64,000 bases of DNA from JAWKTT01 sp041398965 (GTDB lineage Bacteria; Planctomycetota; Planctomycetia; Planctomycetales; Planctomycetaceae). This document shows, piece after piece, positions 57,756 to 64,000 of this stretch (the stretch's first letter is position 1; each line of letters begins with the position of its first letter). The notes under the pieces are model-generated. The model was not told the origin of the DNA and did not search any database. It worked only from the letters and a program-made list of their open reading frames with translations. The stretch covers positions 62,001-126,000 of the forward strand of contig JAWKTT010000003.1 in assembly GCA_041398965.1 (NCBI GenBank). Reading direction: 5' to 3'. The translations under genes were made by a program, and so were the position numbers.

Positions 57756-59084
57756 CTACTTCGGAGGGGTTTCGATGCGGTAGAGGGCGAGGTCGGTGCG
57801 GAGATAAATTGCTCCCTCAAGAGCGATGGGGGACGCCATAATTCTTCCTTTGAGTTTATTCGTTTCGACAATGTCTGCCTTTTCCCCCGGCTTGAGGACG
57901 TGTGTCACACCCTCTTCGCTGCAAATGTACAGATGCCCCCCAGCGAAAATCGGTGACGATGAATAATTGCCGCCGAGTCGCTTAATGAAAATCCGCTCGC
58001 CGGTCTCTCCGTTGAGTGACGTCAGTATTCCTTTATTGCTCACCATATAAATCTGGCCATCAACAGCGATGGGGGAGGGGGTGTCGGGGACCTGTGCGGC
58101 ATAGCTCCAGGCGATGTGCGTTTCGGTGACATCGCCGCGTCCCCCCTGTCTGACAGCAATAATCCTTGGCTGAAAGAATCCAGTACACAGAATCACGTAT
58201 TCTCCGCAGACGATCGGGCAGGGGACGTTGGAGAAACCGGTGTAACGAACGTGCCAGATTTCTTCACCGGTGGCGGCATTGTAGGCATGCGTCTGGTCGG
58301 CAGCCGGGCTGATCAGCAGCGGGACCCCATCGTGCTCGATGAGGAGTGGAGTGGCAAACGCCCGATGGGTGATGCGGTTTTCGCGGAACGGTGCTGATCG
58401 CGGACGTTTCCAGACGACTTTCCCCGTATCGACGTTGAGCGCAACCACGTACTGTGCGTCGGCTCCGTCCCGTTGCAGGATCAGTGTGTCGCGAAACAAA
58501 CGGGGCGAACTCCCCGGCCCCCCCTGATGTTCGATCTTCAAATCGGTGTTCTTCCAGAGAATCTCTGCGGTTTCGGTATCGACACAGGCAGCTCCGTAGG
58601 TGCCGAAGTCGAGGTACAATCGCCCCTCAGCGATCACAGGCGTCGGTGAGGCGTAGCTGTTCGTCGAGTGAATCTCTTCAACATCAGTCGGTTGAAAGAC
58701 GACGACTGTGTGCAATGTTTTTCCCGTCGTCCGATCGATGGCAACAGCTCCCAGTGATTTCCCGTCATTCGATGCAGTGGCCAACCAGATTTGGTTCTTC
58801 CAGATGACCGGCGAGGCATGGCCTGTGCCGTTGAGTGGAGTTCTCCAGACAACATTGCGGGTCTCGCTCCAGACGGTCGGCACCGGCTCCGTCGAAGCGA
58901 TCCCTTGTCCGTCCGGCCCCCGAAATTGCGGCCAGTCGGCCCCCACGGCATCTCCCTCTTGCAGGCCGAACAGAGTGGAAACACCCAGGAGCAACAACAG
59001 AACGCCGACCCGGAGGGAACGGCCACGACAAGTCCATGGTCCTGTCCGTTGATGGAGTACGGCCTGAGAGGTAGATAATGTCAT
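57756..59084 (-). CDS. Exported PQQ-type beta-propeller protein
   Basis: 442 residues from the ATG at 59084; the frame goes on to 59180. Signal peptide GRSLRVGVLLLLLGVSTLFG is followed by DWPQFRGPDGQGIASTEPVP, the usual start of these propellers, and blade motifs AIDRTTGKTLHTVVVFQPTD, CVDTETAEILWKNTDLKIE, ALNVDTGKVVWKRPRSAPFR, YNAATGEEIWHVRYTGFSNV, SLNGETGERIFIKRLGGNYS. It is one of three such proteins in the window. Function unknown. Confidence 0.9.
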   Translation of the reverse strand: MTLSTSQAVLHQRTGPWTCRGRSLRVGVLLLLLGVSTLFGLQEGDAVGADWPQFRGPDGQGIASTEPVPTVWSETRNVVWRTPLNGTGHASPVIWKNQIWLATASNDGKSLGAVAIDRTTGKTLHTVVVFQPTDVEEIHSTNSYASPTPVIAEGRLYLDFGTYGAACVDTETAEILWKNTDLKIEHQGGPGSSPRLFRDTLILQRDGADAQYVVALNVDTGKVVWKRPRSAPFRENRITHRAFATPLLIEHDGVPLLISPAADQTHAYNAATGEEIWHVRYTGFSNVPCPIVCGEYVILCTGFFQPRIIAVRQGGRGDVTETHIAWSYAAQVPDTPSPIAVDGQIYMVSNKGILTSLNGETGERIFIKRLGGNYSSSPIFAGGHLYICSEEGVTHVLKPGEKADIVETNKLKGRIMASPIALEGAIYLRTDLALYRIETPPK

Positions 59085-59266
59085 CGCAAGTTCCGAAGTG
59101 GGCTTCTGTGTGAGGGTCGGGAGATCCGTAATGTTGACAGTCCGGGAAAGGAACATCACGGCAACCACTGAGGGAATCAACGGTCTCCCCGTCCGACGTC
59201 AGTCCGAATCTTCGACTGGGCATGGATGTGGACAGAAACGTCAGTACGAGCGGAGCAGGTCAGTTG

Positions 59267-60151
59267 TTAGCGGAATTTGGTCATGGTGATTTCGGTCCCA
59301 TTCTTTCCGAAAGAGACTTGGTCCATGAAGGTGCGAATGAGGTAGAGGCCACGTCCGCTGCATCGTTCGAGGTTGGCAGGATCGCGAGGGTCGGGTATCG
59401 ACGATGTATCGAATCCCGGGCCTTCGTCGCGAACGACAAACGTTGCCTGTTGAGGGTGAAACGGGCGGAGACATGAACCCTGCGATCGCGGTAAGGGGTC
59501 ATCTGGCGACGCTCGTCAACGAGCCGCCGATAGGCTTCGAAGTCGTCGCTCTCACGCAGTTCGGACGAGACTTGCAGATTCCCATGTTCCATGGCGTTGA
59601 TGACCGCTTCGTGTAGTGCAGTTCCGATGCGGATCACTCCGGCCTGGTCCACGAGTTCTATCATCGAAATATGGTCTTCGCAGATATCCGACGAGCGGCT
59701 GCACTCGTCCGGGGTCGTTCGAGAGGAGGAATGTCAGTTCCGTCGCGACGAGGCATCGAGCACTTGTTGCTGATTGCGAAGGGCTCGAGACATGCTGAGC
59801 ACCTTGGCGACAGTTTGGACAAGATCTCGAACAAGGTCTCGTTTGGGGACATAGCTGGCCGCCCCTGACCCCTCAGTGCCTCGGCAGCGATCTCCTCGCC
59901 CCATGACCCGTCATGAGGATAACGGGGACATGTACGAACCCCGCTGAATCGCTTCGACGAGTTGCAGCCCTCGTTTAGCTCGGGCATCTGAATGCTCGGT
60001 CAAGACGAGGTCGGGGTCTGCTCCCGCATCTGCCTCAGTGCCTGAGGCCATCTTCTGCGTGGGCCACTCTCCAGCCGGGACGCTCCTGAAGGAGTGTGGC
60101 TGCCTGAAGCCCGTGTAACGGGACGTCGTCCACGATAAGGATGAGTGCCAT
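59267..60151 (-). pseudogene. Response regulator-ATPase (RsbW-like) gene carrying about ten frameshifts
   Basis: From the ATG at 60151 the protein reads MALILIVDDVPLHGLQAATL, LQERPGWRVAHAEDGL, a receiver domain, and ends in frame at a TGA (60035). Read across shifts the family sequence continues: ALRQMREQTP, DLVLT, IQMPELN, GLQLVEAIQR, VPVILMTGHG, EEIAAEALR, AASYVPKRDLVRDLVQTVAK, VATELTFLLSNDPGRVQPLV, then HATPase boxes RIGTALHEAVINAMEHGNLQ, VSSELRE, VVRDEGPGFD, LERCSGRGLYLIRTFMDQV, stop at 59267. About ten single-base indels, mostly losses, many in G or C runs, break the frame. Intact relatives (~300 residues, REC plus anti-sigma-type ATPase) occur in planctomycetes. The adjacent kinase is intact. 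Local sequencing errors cannot be excluded. Confidence 0.8.
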
Positions 60152-60300
60152 GTTTGCCCCAGGCGTGTGCGTCATTCGTGGGATCGGCCCGACAGCCCCG
60201 CCTGTGACATTACCGGACGACTCCCCCGTAAAGTCGCCAGTCGATTTTTTGCCGTGCCGAAATGAAGACTGTCTCGACTTCATCTCGGATGCACGATAGG

Positions 60301-63300
60301 CTATGTCCTGACTCTATGCGTCGTCAACGCCTGTATCAGCCGGTCGATTTCATGTTCCAGTATTGGCAGGGCTTCGTCGACCCCTGCGAGATTGCTTGTG
60401 CGACCCATCACTTCGATTCGTGCCGCGGCTGCAACCGCTGCGGGGGCGGCGAACAATGCCGCCGAACCTTTGATTGAGTGTGCCAGTCGTTGCACTGCGG
60501 GCATCTCTTCGGCGGCGATTGCCTGATGGAGCGCGGGTAGCAGTTTCTGCATCTCGGTGAAGAACAGATCAACCATCTGCACGAGCAACTCTTCCCGCCC
60601 CCCCATCCTGACGACGGCCAGCTTCCAGTCGCACGGAGGTACTTCGTCGTTTACCTCGAGACTCTGTCCCCCCAACCAATCGGCTACTGCCTCCGCTTTA
60701 TCACCTGTTCCCTCGCCGATCAACTTCCCCTGTGCCGCATCGAATCGTTCGTGGTTCTCGTCGACCGTCGCCACGGGGGCTGTCGCCTCGACCTTATCGT
60801 ACAGTATCTGACTCTCGATCGGTTTGGTCATGTAGTCATCCATCCCCGCATCGAGACAACGTTCTCTGTCTCCTTTCATCGCATAGGCCGTCATGGCGAT
60901 GATCGGGATGTGTCTGCCCGACGATGCCTCAAGCTCGCGGATGGCAGCGGTTGCCGACAGACCATCCATTTCCGGCATCTGCACGTCCATCAATACCAAG
61001 TCGAATGGTTCACGACGATATGCCTCGACAGCAGCTCGACCATCGCCCACCACGACGACACGATGCCCCCTAAGTTCCAATAACTCCCGGGCAACCTGTT
61101 GATTGATCAGTCCATCATCGGCGAGCAACACCCGTCGCCATTGTCGACCAGCCGACGGCGCGTCCGGGGCATCGACTCTCGCCCCCCGGACACTGGACAA
61201 CTTCTCCGGACTGTGGTTCGACGCTTCCCCAGAATCGCTCGACAGGCCGAACCTGGCGGTGAAGTGGAACGCACTTCCGACTCCCAGTGTACTTTCAACC
61301 CAGAGGTTCCCCCCCATCATCTTGACCAGTTGAATCGAGATCGACAGACCGAGTCCGGTCCCCCCGTAACGACGAGTGGTGGAGGTGTCTCCCTGACTAA
61401 ACGCCTGAAAGATTTGCTCCTGCTTGTCCGGAGATATCCCAATCCCGGTGTCGGTCACGACAAAATGCAACTCGACCCCTGTCTCGTCCCGAGATTCCAT
61501 GGCAACAGAAGCGACGATCTTTCCCTGTTCGGTAAACTTGATCGCATTTCCAACGAGATTGACCAATATCTGCTGAAGCCGTCCAGGATCGCCGACCAAG
61601 TGGTCTGGGATGTCGGACGGAATTCGACTCGTCAATTCGATCTGCTTTTCGGCTGCCTTGAATTGAAAGGTTTTCAAGGTCTTTTCCAATGTCTCTCGGG
61701 GCGAGAACGCGATTGTTTCCAGTTCGAGCCTGCGGGCCTCGATCTTCGAGAAGTCGAGGATGTCGTTCAGCAGTCGCAACAACGATTCAGCCGACTGCAT
61801 GACGACATTGAGATACTCGGTCTGTTGCGGCGTCAGCGAGGTCCGCAGCGCGAGATGAGTCATCCCCATAATGCCATTCATTGGGGTTCGAATCTCGTGG
61901 CTCATGTTGGCGAGGAATTCGCTCTTGGCCAGATTCGCCTTCTCGGCTGCTTCCTTCGCGATGCGCAGGTCCTCCTCCGAACGCCGAAGTTCTGCCGCCG
62001 TTCGTTCTAACTCCGAGTTTGACACCACAAGTTGCTGAGCACGCAGTTCTGCCGCCCGAGTCCGTTCGGCCACGAGGTCTTCCAGGTTCTCGTTGAGATG
62101 TTGCAACTCGGCGAAGCCCTCGGCGTTCTCCAGTGCTGCTCCGGCGATCGTCGCGATGAACTCGGCCAGTCGGACTTCGTCTTTCCCAAACAGATTGGTC
62201 ACCTGATGATGATCGACATAGAAGCATCCGACCGGTCGGGTCCGCACAAATACCGGCACACAGAGTGCCGAACGAACCCCTGCCAGCAACGCCCCTTCCT
62301 CGATCGCCTCATCAAAAGACTGGTTGATGATACACCCCTTGCGAAGCGAGGTATCGGCCATCAATCGGCTGAAGGATTCGATCGCCGGTTCGACACGGTC
62401 GCCTACGGAAACGTCGAAGTTCGACTGCGACATGTCGTCTGAGAGTCGTAGCAACAGACATCGTTCCCCTCGCAAGAGGCGACGGGCCGCCTCGTGAACC
62501 TCCGTCAGGATGGCAGTCCCTTCGAGACCAGTGGCAATGCGGCGACCGGCGATGAGTGCGGTATCAAACTGATCAACGAGCGACAGCGTTACCGGAGGAG
62601 TGCGAGAATCGGCCTCCTGTTTCGCTCTCTTATCGGCCAGTCGAGCCGGAGGTTGGGGATAGGCGATCGTGGGTCCAGACATCTCCCTCGAACCGGGATG
62701 AACCGAACCCGGACCATCGCTTCCTGTCGTACGACTCGCGACACTCACTCCCGCTGTCACCGTGGCTGCCGAGTCCAGAAAGGGGCCTTCGATTTCATTC
62801 GGCGCGCGAGTTGTTCCCCTGTCGATAAGATTAGAGCGTCCCGGCATCGCCAGTCCAAACGCGAATTCGGCCCCCAGTTGATGCAGTTGATGACTCGCTG
62901 AAGAGAGGTCTTCATCGCTCTCCGGCCAGCCAACCTCTCGCCCAACGCGGCCCCTCGCAAGCAACGTCTGTGCGAGTTCAAACTGTGCCCCCTGCTTGCG
63001 GGCGACGTCGAGACTCTCATCGAACATCTTACGAGCGACCCCCTCTGATCCTTGCATCGCGGCGACAAGTCCCGCTTCTCGGAGGGCGTGTGGCAAATCG
63101 TTCTGAAAGGTTCTTGCCGACTTGATTGCGTCGCGGACTGCCCGCTGTGCCTGTTTGAGTATCGATTGTCGTTGCCCCGGAGACCACGGCGAGACCTGTT
63201 CAGCCTGTCGGCGTCGGGCCGTCGCTCGCCAGGCCAGCAAAGGCAAGACATAGGGGTTGATGACCCCCGACTTTTTGGCATACTCAAACGCTCGCTCGAA

Positions 63301-64000
63301 CATCTCTGCCGCTTCTGCCGCGGCATCACGTTGATAGAACAGCCTCATCCCCTCCGCCCGCATCACCTGCGCGGTGACCTGCACATCGTCCCGCTTTCGA
63401 TGCAGTTCTGTTTGCAATATGTCGGGACGGATGTCTCCTCCCGAGGCTTGAGACCATGCATCGAGGCAGATGCCGGTCGCCTGAATGTCTCCAAGTTCAA
63501 GTCCCGAGAGATGCACTCGCTTTGCTTCCTCGACCGCCCCGGAAAGGTCCCCTGTCCGATACAACGCGAGACTCAACTGATATCGGGCAATGTTTCCTTC
63601 CCAGTAGTCCCCCGTCCGTTCCAGGAGTCGCACCGCATCACGAAACTTCTCAACCGACTCTTCAAATCGTGAGGAGACATACAACGCCAGACCATGAAAC
63701 GAACTCGATTGCCCCTGCCCCCACAGGTCCCCCAGCGACCGGAAAATGGCGAATGATCGCTGGGAATAATCGAGTCCACGGCTAAAGACCGGAATCAGGC
63801 AAATCACCGGCGCATGCGTCGAATAGGCCTGAGCGAGTTCAGACGTTGGCGGGTAGACCTCCGCCAGATTCATCCCACGCAGATGACTCCACAGACAGGA
63901 AATTTTCCCTTTCTTAAACCAGTAAGCGTACGTCAAACGATTGTACAGCTTCGCCAGGAGCAGCGGTTTTTCACTCCCTTCCAACGGTTTTCTCGCCAGA
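60301..64000 (-). CDS. Giant hybrid sensor histidine kinase, C-terminal part (cut by window edge)
   Basis: The minus frame is open through the window edge; 1227 residues follow the TTG at 63984. In order: helical TPR-like repeats (LDYSQRSFAIFRSLGDLWGQ, RFEESVEKFRDAVRLLERTG, YEAKKSG-type); a GAF-like domain (GRRIATGLEGTAILTEVHEA, SALCVPVFVRTRPVGCFYVD); a coiled coil; HisKA with the phospho-His in EFLANMSHEIRTPMNGIMGM; HATPase with LVNLVGNAIKFTEQGKIVAS and TGLGLSISIQLVKMMGGNLW; a receiver (VLLADDGLINQQVARELLEL, DLVLMDVQMPEMDGLSATAA); and an HPt (QRLAHSIKGSAALFAAPAAV). TPR-GAF-kinase chains of this kind are often preceded by an STK/AAA module; that part is outside. The RR-ATPase pseudogene follows 150 bases downstream. 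Confidence 0.93.
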   Translation of the reverse strand, partial: LARKPLEGSEKPLLLAKLYNRLTYAYWFKKGKISCLWSHLRGMNLAEVYPPTSELAQAYSTHAPVICLIPVFSRGLDYSQRSFAIFRSLGDLWGQGQSSSFHGLALYVSSRFEESVEKFRDAVRLLERTGDYWEGNIARYQLSLALYRTGDLSGAVEEAKRVHLSGLELGDIQATGICLDAWSQASGGDIRPDILQTELHRKRDDVQVTAQVMRAEGMRLFYQRDAAAEAAEMFERAFEYAKKSGVINPYVLPLLAWRATARRRQAEQVSPWSPGQRQSILKQAQRAVRDAIKSARTFQNDLPHALREAGLVAAMQGSEGVARKMFDESLDVARKQGAQFELAQTLLARGRVGREVGWPESDEDLSSASHQLHQLGAEFAFGLAMPGRSNLIDRGTTRAPNEIEGPFLDSAATVTAGVSVASRTTGSDGPGSVHPGSREMSGPTIAYPQPPARLADKRAKQEADSRTPPVTLSLVDQFDTALIAGRRIATGLEGTAILTEVHEAARRLLRGERCLLLRLSDDMSQSNFDVSVGDRVEPAIESFSRLMADTSLRKGCIINQSFDEAIEEGALLAGVRSALCVPVFVRTRPVGCFYVDHHQVTNLFGKDEVRLAEFIATIAGAALENAEGFAELQHLNENLEDLVAERTRAAELRAQQLVVSNSELERTAAELRRSEEDLRIAKEAAEKANLAKSEFLANMSHEIRTPMNGIMGMTHLALRTSLTPQQTEYLNVVMQSAESLLRLLNDILDFSKIEARRLELETIAFSPRETLEKTLKTFQFKAAEKQIELTSRIPSDIPDHLVGDPGRLQQILVNLVGNAIKFTEQGKIVASVAMESRDETGVELHFVVTDTGIGISPDKQEQIFQAFSQGDTSTTRRYGGTGLGLSISIQLVKMMGGNLWVESTLGVGSAFHFTARFGLSSDSGEASNHSPEKLSSVRGARVDAPDAPSAGRQWRRVLLADDGLINQQVARELLELRGHRVVVVGDGRAAVEAYRREPFDLVLMDVQMPEMDGLSATAAIRELEASSGRHIPIIAMTAYAMKGDRERCLDAGMDDYMTKPIESQILYDKVEATAPVATVDENHERFDAAQGKLIGEGTGDKAEAVADWLGGQSLEVNDEVPPCDWKLAVVRMGGREELLVQMVDLFFTEMQKLLPALHQAIAAEEMPAVQRLAHSIKGSAALFAAPAAVAAAARIEVMGRTSNLAGVDEALPILEHEIDRLIQALTTHRVRT

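Noticed and set aside
61870..61900. tRNA-like T-arm string GGTTCGAATC
   Set aside because: It lies inside the HisKA-coding part of the kinase and no cloverleaf surrounds it.

Overview
The window looks like a chromosomal segment of a Planctomycetes bacterium (order Planctomycetales; I cannot fix the genus). The evidence is the gene content: a DUF1549/DUF1553 protein with two planctomycete-type CxxCH motifs, a DUF1559 pseudopilin-like protein paired with a small lipoprotein, two secreted sulfatases, three exported PQQ-type beta-propellers, a NIPSNAP protein, a dihydropteroate-synthase-like C1 protein beside a UbiA prenyltransferase, and a PVC-type PilM-centred cluster. GC is moderate-high. Most genes are on the minus strand, and long antisense shadow ORFs are common.

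Layout. 1-13 kb (minus): 5' part of glgX, a large low-complexity lipoprotein, phosphatidylserine decarboxylase, a PaaK-type acyl-CoA ligase, then three genes forming a pilus-like inner-membrane module (PilM-PilN-like fusion followed by two large single-span proteins). 13.5-16.4 kb (plus): a large GH38-like protein. 16.5-24 kb (minus): exported beta-propeller, small membrane protein, a remnant ORF with an in-frame stop, purM, an Abi_2 gene broken by one stop, and hicB-hicA-tatD-rlmB. 24-30.4 kb (plus): an unusual isoleucyl-tRNA synthetase with a ~190-residue insertion, and a large exported protein of unknown function. 30.6-37.8 kb (minus): DUF1549/DUF1553 protein, a second beta-propeller flanked by inverted copies of a short repeat, and an exported protein. 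Then ruvB (plus), a sulfatase (minus), a small accessory patch of short genes (41.6-43.3 kb), lepA, a zinc-ribbon protein, a FAD oxidoreductase divergent from a second sulfatase, NIPSNAP, a BatA/VWA membrane protein, the lipoprotein/DUF1559 pair, the UbiA/DHPS-like pair, a third beta-propeller, a response-regulator/ATPase gene carrying about ten frameshifts, and the C-terminal part of a giant hybrid histidine kinase running off the right edge.

Housekeeping (purM, ileS, ruvB, lepA, tatD, rlmB, psd) is scattered among exported catabolic and surface proteins. The least ordinary signals are: (1) a three-copy palindromic repeat with inverted termini, two copies bracketing a beta-propeller gene; (2) the insertion and divergent signatures in IleS; (3) a gene with about ten frameshifts but well preserved motifs; (4) the pilus-like trio; (5) a 67-codon reading frame with a good ribosome-binding site but an ATA where the start should be. 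I found no CRISPR array, rRNA, tRNA or complete insertion sequence.
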